Shown piece after piece: positions 33,344 to 41,206 of a stretch of DNA of 64,000 nt (position 1 is the first letter of the stretch; each line of letters starts with the position of its first letter). The notes under the pieces were generated by a model. It was given only the letters and a program-made list of their open reading frames with translations, was not told the DNA's origin and made no database searches. The position numbers and the translations under genes were made by a program. Source of the DNA: Amycolatopsis jejuensis (lineage in GTDB: Bacteria; Actinomycetota; Actinomycetes; Mycobacteriales; Pseudonocardiaceae); assembly GCF_000717335.1 (NCBI RefSeq), contig NZ_JNYZ01000027.1, forward strand, positions 1 to 64,000, read 5' to 3'.

Positions 33344-33551
33344 GTGACGATTCTCCGGTGGATCACCGTCATTCTCGCGTGCCTGCAGGGTGGTTACCTG
33401 CTGTTCGACGGCCGTGAAGATCGTAGAAGGCGTCGCCGGGCTCGTCCTCGCGGCAGGTATCGGGCTTCAGGCGGCCCGGCTCACCGGAGTCATCCTCGCC
33501 GCCGCCACGCTCTGGTACCTGGTGGTCAGCATCATCGTTCTGCCCGCCTGA
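33344..33551 (+). pseudogene. Small membrane protein, apparently frameshifted or deleted
   Basis: From GTG 33344 the first frame gives a membrane-type start (VTILRWITVILACLQGGYLLFDG). It then turns into arginine-rich sequence at about 33411, while the next frame reads KIVEGVAGLVLAAGIGLQ and a second helix LAAATLWYLVVSIIVLPA to a stop at 33551. The two halves would join as a two-to-three-helix protein of about 70 aa. A gene starting at GTG 33413 (46 aa) is the alternative. Confidence 0.5.
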
Positions 33552-33596
33552 CCCGATCCGGGACCCCTCCCGGCACTCACGGCATACCTTTCCCGC

Positions 33597-34940
33597 ATGG
33601 GTGCGAACGAGGGGCGCGGGCGAACGGCGCAGGCGCGGGTGCGCGCGGTGGCCACGCCCGAGCTGTACCGGCGCAACCCATTCCGCATCACCGGACTCAC
33701 CGCGGGTGCGACGCGGCGGGAGGTGCGGGAGCGGCGACTTCGGGTCCTGGGGGTACTCGAAGTCGGCGGGGCCGTGCCCGACGGGGTGCCTGCCGACGCG
33801 AGCGTCGACGACGTGCGGGCGGCCTTCGACGCGCTCGGCAACACCGAGCACCGCTTCGTCGACGAGGTCTTCTGGCTCTGGGGCCTGCCCACCGGCTGCG
33901 GGTGCCCGAACCAGCTGCACCAGAAGCACGACAACGCGGTCGCCGCGCACGCGGCTGCGCTCGATGCCGAGGCGGAGCGTACCGACGACCATCCGACTCC
34001 ACTGTGGACCGAAGCCGCGCGATGCTGGACGGTCGTGTTGCGCAGTGATTCGTTCTGGCAGCATTTGGCTTACCGGGTGGAAAAACTCGGCGACCGCCGT
34101 CTCGACGAATCCACTGTGGACGGACTACGGACGGCGTTGCCCGGCGCGGTGCTGGCTCCCTTGATCGACGTCGCGCTGCGGTCACCCGAACCGCAGCGGC
34201 TCATGGGGTACCTCGACGAGTTCGGCGCGGACCGGCATACTGTCGAGGACGCTCGGACAGCCATTGCCGACGGCACTTACCGGCACCTCGAAGGCCTGCT
34301 CAAAAGCCTCCGCAGCGAGCTCGACGGGAACCGGGCCGAGACCGCGGCCGAACGTGCCGTAACGGAAGCCGCACCGCTGTTCGACCGCCTCGACGACCTG
34401 GTTCCGCGCACCGAATTCCGCCGTACCGCAACGCTTTCGGAAGCGACCGCAGTGGTGGCCAACAACATCGGCGTTGCGTTGGCCGACGTTCGAGACGCGC
34501 CAAGCGATCTGCTACGCGACGTGTTCGCGCTCGCCCGGCGTTGCACCCTCGATCCGGAAACGCTGGAAGCGGTGGGACGCAATGAAAGAATGGCTCTGGA
34601 AACCCCCGTATTCAGGCAATCTACCAGGCAGGCGGTTCCGGTCAGCCGCATTCTGTACGCCCTGCTGCACGGCGCCGCCGGAATCGCGTTCCTGGTGGCA
34701 CAGCTACCTGATCTGCTGCCGGTGGTCTTCCTCGTCGGCGCGCCGGGACTGCTGGTGACCTACGCGGGCGCGGGCAATCCGCGGGTCGGGCCCATGCGGT
34801 ACCCGGTGCTGCTCGGCATCGACGCGGGTCTGTACCTCGGGCTCGGCCAGACCGAGCTCCCGGCCTGGGTGGCCATCGGCATCGTCGCGGTACTGCTGGT
34901 CGTCGCTCCGGTCATCGGCGCGGGAAGGGGCTCCCGGTGA
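33597..34940 (+). CDS. J-domain-like membrane protein of the Hsp70 operon
   Basis: 447 aa. The N-terminal ELYRRNPFRITGLTAGATRREVRERR resembles the degenerate J-like domain seen in eukaryotic-like actinobacterial co-chaperones; the HPD tripeptide that stimulates DnaK is absent. A conserved RFVDEVFWLWGLP and a long helical middle (residues 120-340) follow, then about four transmembrane helices at 345-440 (ILYALLHGAAGIAFLVAQL through VAIGIVAVLLVVAPVIG). It is thus anchored with a large cytoplasmic part. The stop overlaps the GrpE-like start (GTGA). Probably recruits the Hsp70 to the membrane; inferred. Confidence 0.7.
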   Translation: MGANEGRGRTAQARVRAVATPELYRRNPFRITGLTAGATRREVRERRLRVLGVLEVGGAVPDGVPADASVDDVRAAFDALGNTEHRFVDEVFWLWGLPTGCGCPNQLHQKHDNAVAAHAAALDAEAERTDDHPTPLWTEAARCWTVVLRSDSFWQHLAYRVEKLGDRRLDESTVDGLRTALPGAVLAPLIDVALRSPEPQRLMGYLDEFGADRHTVEDARTAIADGTYRHLEGLLKSLRSELDGNRAETAAERAVTEAAPLFDRLDDLVPRTEFRRTATLSEATAVVANNIGVALADVRDAPSDLLRDVFALARRCTLDPETLEAVGRNERMALETPVFRQSTRQAVPVSRILYALLHGAAGIAFLVAQLPDLLPVVFLVGAPGLLVTYAGAGNPRVGPMRYPVLLGIDAGLYLGLGQTELPAWVAIGIVAVLLVVAPVIGAGRGSR

Positions 34941-35416
34941 GCAAACGACGGATCGAGGCGCGGCAGCGCAGGCACCACAAGGAATTCCGGATCGCCGAGC
35001 CCGGCGTCGGGGCCGACGAGCGGGCCCGGCTGCGGGAACTGATCGACCACGTGAGCCCGACGGGTCCGGAACTGTCCGAATCGGACCTGGCGGAGGCGGC
35101 GACCGCGCTGTGGCGTGCGAGACGCAAGCTCGCCGGTGCGGAGGACCGGCTCGCCCGGCAGGCGGGCCGGTTCCTCAGCGCGAGCCAGGACGCGCTCGAC
35201 GCGGCCGGGGTGCTGGTGCAGGACCACGACCGGATTCCGTTCGGTTCCGGGATGGCGCTCGAGGTGCTGCTGTTCCAGGACGAACCGGAGCTGGACGTCG
35301 AGCGGGTGGTGGAGACCGTCCGGCCGTCGATTTACCTGACCGGGCGCCGGATCCAGATGGGACAGGTCATCGTGGGGCGCCCGGCTGCCCACGGGAACGG
35401 GGAAGCGGATGCGTGA
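34937..35416 (+). CDS. GrpE-like protein
   Basis: 159 aa. A basic N-terminus (MSKRRIEARQRRHHKEF), a helical stretch (ATALWRARRKLAGAEDRLARQ), then a beta-rich end: HDRIPFGSGMALEVLLFQ, VVETVRPSIYLTGRRIQMGQVIVG. The last part has the spacing of the GrpE C-terminal domain (pro-rich turn, G-Y-x-L, R-x-A-x-V-x-V), which opens the DnaK nucleotide cleft. Overall similarity is low, so this call rests partly on its place between a J-like protein and an Hsp70. GTG start; 8-base overlap with the Hsp70 gene. Confidence 0.5.
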   Translation: MSKRRIEARQRRHHKEFRIAEPGVGADERARLRELIDHVSPTGPELSESDLAEAATALWRARRKLAGAEDRLARQAGRFLSASQDALDAAGVLVQDHDRIPFGSGMALEVLLFQDEPELDVERVVETVRPSIYLTGRRIQMGQVIVGRPAAHGNGEADA

Positions 35417-37898
35417 CACGATCGATTTCGGAATCGACCTCGGTACCACGAACAGCGCCATTGCGGTACTCGACAACGGCGCGGTTTCGGTGATCAAGAA
35501 CAACGACCAGATGGACTACACGCCGTCGGCCGTGTGGATTCGCAAACGAGGCGTGATCGAGGTCGGGGCCGGTGCGCGCCGCCGGATCGAGGACGACCCG
35601 GAAAGCGTGCAGATCGAATTCAAGCAGTCCATGGGATTGCCTGATGCACGAAGGGAATTCGCCAGGGCCGGTGTTTCGATGACGCCGGTGGAACTGTCCG
35701 CGGAAGTGTTGCGCACGTTGCGCGGATCCGTCGCGCCCCGGGAATTGCCTGATGCAGCAGTGATCACCGTCCCCGCCGCCTTCCTGCTCAACCAGACCGA
35801 AGCAACGCAGGAGGCGGCAAAACTGGCCGGGTTCACCGGGCCGTGCCCGTTGCTGCAGGAACCGACTGCGGCGGCATTTGCGTTCGGCTTCCAGAATGAG
35901 GGCAAGGGCGCGCACTGGATGGTCTTCGACTTCGGTGGCGGCACTTTCGATTCCGCGGTGGTCAGTACGATCGAGGGCGAGTTGAGCGTATTGCACCACG
36001 CCGGTGACACGCACCTCGGCGGGCGCAATATCGACCAGGCTGTCCTGGACCGGGTGCTCGCCCCGGAAGCCGGACGACAGCTGGGGCTGGCCGATTTCAC
36101 CCGCGAAAACCCGCGCTGGCGCACGAATTTCGCGAAGCTGCGCAGTGCCGCCGAGGTCGCGAAGATCCAATTGTCCCAAGTGGACCAGACGCAGGTCATG
36201 CTCGACCTCGATCGCGGCGACGGGCAAACCGAGTTCTTCGAATACACCCTGCGGCGCGAGGAGGTCGACCAGCTGGCCAGGCCGTTCTACCTGCGTGCGG
36301 TCCAATTGTGCCGCGACGCACTGGAATCGGCGAATCTGCGTACGTCGGACATCGACCGGCTCCTGCTCGTCGGCGGCCCCACCCTCGCGCCCGGCCTGCG
36401 GGAACTGTTGGCCGACCCGGCCGCTGGGCTCGGGATTCCCCTTGACCACAGCCAAGATCCGAGCACCGTGGTCGCGCGAGGTGCGGCGGTTTACGCCGGG
36501 ACGGTCGCCCGGCCGCGAACGGTGCAGCCGCCGAAACGCGGTGAGTACACAGTGGAATTGTCTTACCCGGCCACCACGAGCCTGCCGGTCGTCCCGGTGT
36601 CCGGCCGTTGCGCCACCGACGGCGCCGCCGACTGGACCCGGTTCCGGATCGCGCTCAGTGCGGCACAACGCAGGCCGGTTTATCGGACCGCCGAGGTTTC
36701 CCTTTCCGCAGACGGAACTTTCACCGTCGAAGCGGTGCTCGCCGAATTGAGCACGAACCGGTTCGAGGTGGAATTACTCGACCCGGCCGGATCGCGCGTC
36801 CCGGTGCGGCCGGACACGCTCACGATCACCCACCAGCTCAACGAAATGATGGGCCAGACCGTGGTGAACACTGTCGGCCTGACCGAGGCGGACGGCACTT
36901 TCACCCCCATGCTCATGAAGAACACGCCGTTGAGAGCATCGAAACGGCAGCCGTTCTACACCACCGCGACATTGCACCGCGGCGACACGTCGAGTGTGAT
37001 CCGGATTCCGGTCGCGGAGGGCGAACGTCGCCGTGGTGAGCGAAATCAGCAGGTGGGCCTGATCGAAATCCGTGCCAAGGACGTGCGATTCGATCTGCCC
37101 CGTGGCAGCGAGGTCGTGATGACGTTCGAAATGGACGAATCGCGCCGCGTTTCGGTGGTGGCCGAGGTTCCGTTGCTGGACGCGGAATTCGAGGCGGTGA
37201 TCGACCTCAAACAGCAGCACGTCCCGGACCCGCCGACGCTGCGACGGCTGCTGAACGAGCTGGAGGCCCGGCACGAGCAGGTGCGGTCGCAGGTCGAGGG
37301 AACCCGGTCCGATCGGGCCCGCGGGCTGCTGAACCGGCTGGACGGCCAGGGCAGCGTCGTGGCCGTGCGGGAGGAGGTGCGCGCCGGCACCGCGGACGAG
37401 GGGGCCGCGGTGTCGGCGGAGCGGCGCATGCGCGACGTGCAGGCCGACCTCGACGACATCGAGGCGGAGCTGCGCGTTCCCGAGGTGATGGAACGGCTGC
37501 GCGATCAGATCGACCACTGCCGCGAGCTGGTCGACCGCGTCGGGTCCGAAGAGGACCGGACGGAACTCGCGGAAATCGAACGCCGCTACGCCGTCATCGC
37601 CGAGGCGCATGATGTCGAGGCCGGGGAACGGTTGTCGGAGCGGATTCTGGACCTGCAGGTGTTGTTGCTGCGCCGCGACGGTTCGCTGGATCTGGAGGTT
37701 TTCAACGCACTGCGGGCTTCCCGGGACAGCATGTCCGACCCGGCTCGCGCGCGGGAGCTCATCCGCGAAGGAGAACGCGTGATCGCGGCATCGAACTGGC
37801 CCGCGCTGCCCGACGTCAACCGCCGGTTGAGGCGCCTTCTCCCGGACGACAATCCGGGTCAGGCGGGTGGCGGAATTCTTCGTGGGGACCGGGAATGA
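35409..37898 (+). CDS. Long Hsp70 (DnaK-like) protein
   Basis: 829 aa, about 200 longer than DnaK. The ATPase domain (1-385) has the full set: GIDLGTTNSAIAVL (phosphate 1), VITVPAAF, EPTAAAFAFG, FDFGGGTFDSAVV (phosphate 2) and LLLVGGPTLAPGLRELL (adenosine). A beta-sandwich-like region follows at about 390-610, where the usual substrate-binding sequence is not recognisable. Residues 610-825 are charged coiled-coil helices with many ER/ELxR heptads. It is not the housekeeping DnaK, which would have canonical GrpE/DnaJ partners and an acidic tail. Embedded in a four-gene overlapping operon. Confidence 0.88.
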   Translation: MRDTIDFGIDLGTTNSAIAVLDNGAVSVIKNNDQMDYTPSAVWIRKRGVIEVGAGARRRIEDDPESVQIEFKQSMGLPDARREFARAGVSMTPVELSAEVLRTLRGSVAPRELPDAAVITVPAAFLLNQTEATQEAAKLAGFTGPCPLLQEPTAAAFAFGFQNEGKGAHWMVFDFGGGTFDSAVVSTIEGELSVLHHAGDTHLGGRNIDQAVLDRVLAPEAGRQLGLADFTRENPRWRTNFAKLRSAAEVAKIQLSQVDQTQVMLDLDRGDGQTEFFEYTLRREEVDQLARPFYLRAVQLCRDALESANLRTSDIDRLLLVGGPTLAPGLRELLADPAAGLGIPLDHSQDPSTVVARGAAVYAGTVARPRTVQPPKRGEYTVELSYPATTSLPVVPVSGRCATDGAADWTRFRIALSAAQRRPVYRTAEVSLSADGTFTVEAVLAELSTNRFEVELLDPAGSRVPVRPDTLTITHQLNEMMGQTVVNTVGLTEADGTFTPMLMKNTPLRASKRQPFYTTATLHRGDTSSVIRIPVAEGERRRGERNQQVGLIEIRAKDVRFDLPRGSEVVMTFEMDESRRVSVVAEVPLLDAEFEAVIDLKQQHVPDPPTLRRLLNELEARHEQVRSQVEGTRSDRARGLLNRLDGQGSVVAVREEVRAGTADEGAAVSAERRMRDVQADLDDIEAELRVPEVMERLRDQIDHCRELVDRVGSEEDRTELAEIERRYAVIAEAHDVEAGERLSERILDLQVLLLRRDGSLDLEVFNALRASRDSMSDPARARELIREGERVIAASNWPALPDVNRRLRRLLPDDNPGQAGGGILRGDRE

Positions 37899-38761
37899 AT
37901 GCGGCCCTGGAACGAGAACTCGACCTCGCCGAAGCCGCCGACCTGGCCCGGAACGGCGATTACGCGACGGCAATCACAGTGCTGGAACGGAGTTCGGCGG
38001 ACGATCCGGCCCGGCTGGACCTGCTCGCCCGCGTGTATGCCCAATCCGGCGACCTGGACAAAGCTGATGAAGCTTGGGCGGAGGTACTGCAAATCCGTCC
38101 CGGCGATTCCGCCGCAGAGGCCGGACGACGGGTCATCGCAAAAGTCCGATCCGGACGGTTGCGCCGCCGTCCGATCCGCCGGTACCTGCTGGCGGCAGGC
38201 GCGGTGGTGCTGATCGGGGCAGCAGCAACCGCGGGAGTACTCACCATCCGGCCCACCCCCGCAGTCACGACGGCAAAACCCGACGATGGCCTGAAGCAAG
38301 AACTAGATCGCTTACACAGCGCGGAATCCAGCAACGCCAAAACACGGCAAGATCACCGAGCCGAACTCGAAAAGCTGGCACGACGGCTGACAAAACCAGG
38401 CGTCACCGCAAAAGCGGAGGAAGACGCGGTAGCCATCACCTTCGAGAAAGGTCTCTTCAATCCGAACGCGACAACCCCGAACCAGCAAGGACGGGAAGCA
38501 CTAGACCAATGGGCCGAAGTCCTCAAAGGACAGCCGGTTGCGGTCACGGTGATCGGCCACGGAGTGCCCGTCGCAGGCGGCCCGGCGAGTGGAGGTTCGA
38601 CGGTCTCCTTGACCCGCGCAGCATCAGCAGCCCGCATCTTGGCCGAGGCGAGCGGATTGCCGTTGACCACCTTCGCGATCTCCAGCGCCGACCAAAGCAC
38701 GTCGGTACACGCCGATCCGGAAGCCAACCGGACGGTCACCTTGCAGGTGCGCCCGACCTGA
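37895..38761 (+). CDS. TPR / single-pass membrane / OmpA-like protein
   Basis: 288 aa. Residues 5-85 are two TPR-like helix pairs (AADLARNGDYATAITVLERS, LARVYAQSGDLDKADEAWAEVLQI). A transmembrane helix follows basic residues at about 97-117 (RRYLLAAGAVVLIGAAATAGVL), then a short coiled-coil (about 128-160). The C-terminus (about 170-285) resembles the OmpA/MotB domain: AITFEKGLFNPNATT, VAVTVIGHG, SLTRAASAARILAEASGL, NRTVTLQV. It would link a cytoplasmic TPR to the cell wall. Start overlaps the Hsp70 stop (ATGA). Its 3' end overlaps the convergent esterase gene by 26 bases. Confidence 0.72.
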   Translation: MNAALERELDLAEAADLARNGDYATAITVLERSSADDPARLDLLARVYAQSGDLDKADEAWAEVLQIRPGDSAAEAGRRVIAKVRSGRLRRRPIRRYLLAAGAVVLIGAAATAGVLTIRPTPAVTTAKPDDGLKQELDRLHSAESSNAKTRQDHRAELEKLARRLTKPGVTAKAEEDAVAITFEKGLFNPNATTPNQQGREALDQWAEVLKGQPVAVTVIGHGVPVAGGPASGGSTVSLTRAASAARILAEASGLPLTTFAISSADQSTSVHADPEANRTVTLQVRPT

Positions 38762-39650
38762 AAAGCCGGTGTGCCAGGAAGAACTTGAGAATCACCGGCG
38801 TTGCGTCAATGGCGGCCGGGGTTGCGGAATCGTTGTTCGGCTGGGTACTGGGCCAGACGTGACCGGCACCCTCGACCCGGAAATGTACCAGCGGACACCC
38901 CGGCCACCACTGGGTTACGACGTCCGGAACGACAGAAACCGATACCGGGTAAGGGAAACAACGATCACGTACGGCCCAGCCGGACAGCCAGTCCGGAATG
39001 GACGGTAGCCCCTTGGCGGGATTTCCGGCATACGGAATGGTGGTGTCGGCTGTGCCGTGGAAGTCGATCAAGGCAACGCGCCGAGCCGGAGGACATTCCC
39101 CGCCCTGCGGATAAAACGCGCCGGAAACCGGGGCGAACGCAGCGATCCGGTCGGCCATCCGGCAAGCCAGCACGCCCACGAACCCGCCGCCATTGGATTT
39201 GCCCGCGGCATAGATCCGCGCCGGATCCACGCACATCCGTTGCTCCAGTGAGGAAATGAGGTCGCCGGTGAACGCAACATCATCCACCGGTGCCGAATAC
39301 GGCGCGCCAGTCCAAGCGGATTTCCCGTCAGTACCGGTCACCCCTTGCGGATACACCGCAATGATGCCCGAAGAAGCGGAGAAGCCGGACAGCTCCTCCT
39401 GATACTCGGCGGTACGTCCATGTCCGTGGTAGGAAAGCACAACCGGATACTGCCGCCCGGGATCGTAATGCGCCGGAACATGAACCCGGTACTCCCGCTC
39501 GATCCCGCCCGAGGTCAACTGCTCGACGGTCGTGGTCCCGGCGCCGGAAACCGCCTGCCCGCACCCCCTCGGCTGCCCGGACGCCGGAGCGGCGAGCACC
39601 AACCCGAACAGTGCGAGAACAGCAATGAGCACAGCAAACCGTCCGGACAT
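38736..39650 (-). CDS. Secreted esterase of the PHB-depolymerase/feruloyl-esterase (LpqC) type
   Basis: 304 aa with a signal peptide (MSGRFAVLIAVLALFGLVLA, cleavage after ASG). Alpha/beta hydrolase: oxyanion region VVLSYHGHGR, nucleophile Ser in AAGKSNGGGF, a downstream Asp in IDFHGTADTTIPY, and His in GAGHVWP. The GxSNGG nucleophile elbow and paired cysteines are usual in LpqC, feruloyl esterases and PHB depolymerases. No substrate-binding module is attached, so a soluble or small ester is likely. Confidence 0.88.
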   Translation of the reverse strand: MSGRFAVLIAVLALFGLVLAAPASGQPRGCGQAVSGAGTTTVEQLTSGGIEREYRVHVPAHYDPGRQYPVVLSYHGHGRTAEYQEELSGFSASSGIIAVYPQGVTGTDGKSAWTGAPYSAPVDDVAFTGDLISSLEQRMCVDPARIYAAGKSNGGGFVGVLACRMADRIAAFAPVSGAFYPQGGECPPARRVALIDFHGTADTTIPYAGNPAKGLPSIPDWLSGWAVRDRCFPYPVSVSVVPDVVTQWWPGCPLVHFRVEGAGHVWPSTQPNNDSATPAAIDATPVILKFFLAHRLFRSGAPAR

Positions 39651-39752
39651 CCGATCCTCCTTGATCGACGGGCGAACGCGACCATCGTCACCCTGTGATG
39701 TGCAAGGAAGAACCTTTCGTTCATTGAGTTAACCGGCCCGCACAAGGCTAGG

Positions 39753-41204
39753 GTGGGAGCGGTGACCGACGAGGACAGCGACGAAACCACCTACGTCAAC
39801 CGCATCTCCGGGGGTACCTACGACAAAGTCGTGATGGCGGGCGCGGTACACGGCGATGTCAACGTCGGCTACGGCGATCGTCCGGAAGACCTGGCCGACC
39901 CCATCATCACGTCCGTCCGGCTGGTGCCCGGCGGTACGCTGGCGGACCTCGTGATCGATTCCGATCCGCCGCAGGTGGCGGTTCCCGGCGGCACGGTCCA
40001 CGTCATCACCGTGGAGGCGAAGACCACCCGCGCCGTCGTACTCCATTCCGCGCGGCCGGTCATCGTGTCGCGCACGCTGCCGCGTCCGGCGTGCCTGCTC
40101 GTGCGGGTCGGCGCGACGCTCGAACCCCGCCGTTTCACCACCGACTTCGACGCGCAGCCGCTCCGGATGCAGGCACAGGGCGCGGACTTCCCGTTCACCG
40201 TCAGCGCCACCGACGTCGAGCAGTTCCAGTTCGAGCCGGTCACCCGCACCCACGAGATCGCCTGGCACCTGGAGCTGGACTGGACCTGCGCGGGCCGCAG
40301 CGGCACCACGATCGTCGACAACCACGGCGAACCGTTCCGCGTGTACCCGGTGGCCGCGCTCTTCGACGGCCGCGACGACTCGGTGCTCAACTCGGGCTGC
40401 GACCTCTTCCACGAACGCGGCTGCCCGGCCGGGCTGCTCGAAGCCACAGGTCAGCCCGCTTCCCTGTGGGACGGCGCCGGTCCGCTGCCGCTCTACCCGG
40501 CGCCGGCGCCCATCGCCGACGAGGATCCCGAGGACGTCCTCCGCGGCACCCTGCCGACGGCCGACCCCGACCTGCCCGAATCCTGGCCGGAGTACCGCCG
40601 GATCGCGACGAGTGTCCGGAGGCTGGCCGCGCGGCCCGGCTTCCGCCACCAGCCGGACGAGCTGCTCCTGCGGGTCCTGCGCTACCTCTTCGTGTCCGGC
40701 CAGTCCCGTCCGGGCGCGATCCTCGGCCGCCGGATCCGCGACGACTGGGCCGAGGCGCTCGGCGAGGACCATCCGGACACCCTCGCCGCCGCCAACCGGC
40801 TCGCCGGCTGCCTGATCGGGATGCGCGAGTACCCGGAGGCGCGCGACCTGCTGTCCGACCTGCTGCCCCGGTTCAGCCGCGTCCTCGGCGAGGAGCACCG
40901 GCTGACCCTGATCGTCGCGAGCAACCTCTGCGTCGTCCACATGGGGCTGGACGAGTACGAGAAGGCACGCGACCAGACGAAGGACGTGATCCGCCGGACC
41001 AGCCGCGCGTTGGGTCCCGACGATCCGGGGGCGCTGCGCGCGTCCAGCAACCTCGTAGCGATCCACCGGCGGCTCGGGGATCGATCCGCCGCGCTGGCCG
41101 TGCTCGAGGACATCCTGCCGCGCTACCGGCGCACCCTCGGCGATGCGCACCCGGACACGCGCAAGGCAGCTGCCACGTTGGAGGAGCTGCAAGCCGAGGG
41201 GTGA
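39753..41204 (+). CDS. TPR-repeat protein with ISGG-type N-terminal peptide
   Basis: 483 aa. The N-terminus YVNRISGGTYDKVVMAGAVHGDVNVG is the short beta motif that recurs at the head of actinobacterial signalling and conflict proteins (NLR-like ATPases, TPR and effector fusions). Residues 60-240 form an unassigned beta-rich region with two cysteines (DLFHERGCPAGL). Residues 285-480 hold kinesin-light-chain-type TPRs (LGEDHPDTLAAANRLAGCL, LGEEHRLTLIVASNLCVVH, LGDAHPDTRKAAATLEEL). No ATPase or nuclease is present. The start could also be GTG 39762. Confidence 0.75.
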   Translation: MGAVTDEDSDETTYVNRISGGTYDKVVMAGAVHGDVNVGYGDRPEDLADPIITSVRLVPGGTLADLVIDSDPPQVAVPGGTVHVITVEAKTTRAVVLHSARPVIVSRTLPRPACLLVRVGATLEPRRFTTDFDAQPLRMQAQGADFPFTVSATDVEQFQFEPVTRTHEIAWHLELDWTCAGRSGTTIVDNHGEPFRVYPVAALFDGRDDSVLNSGCDLFHERGCPAGLLEATGQPASLWDGAGPLPLYPAPAPIADEDPEDVLRGTLPTADPDLPESWPEYRRIATSVRRLAARPGFRHQPDELLLRVLRYLFVSGQSRPGAILGRRIRDDWAEALGEDHPDTLAAANRLAGCLIGMREYPEARDLLSDLLPRFSRVLGEEHRLTLIVASNLCVVHMGLDEYEKARDQTKDVIRRTSRALGPDDPGALRASSNLVAIHRRLGDRSAALAVLEDILPRYRRTLGDAHPDTRKAAATLEELQAEG

Positions 41205-41206
41205 CG

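Noticed and set aside
28853..33551. A prophage or genomic island with integration site
   Set aside because: No integrase, transposase, tRNA or flanking direct repeat was found; the region is unusual only for its repeats and broken genes.
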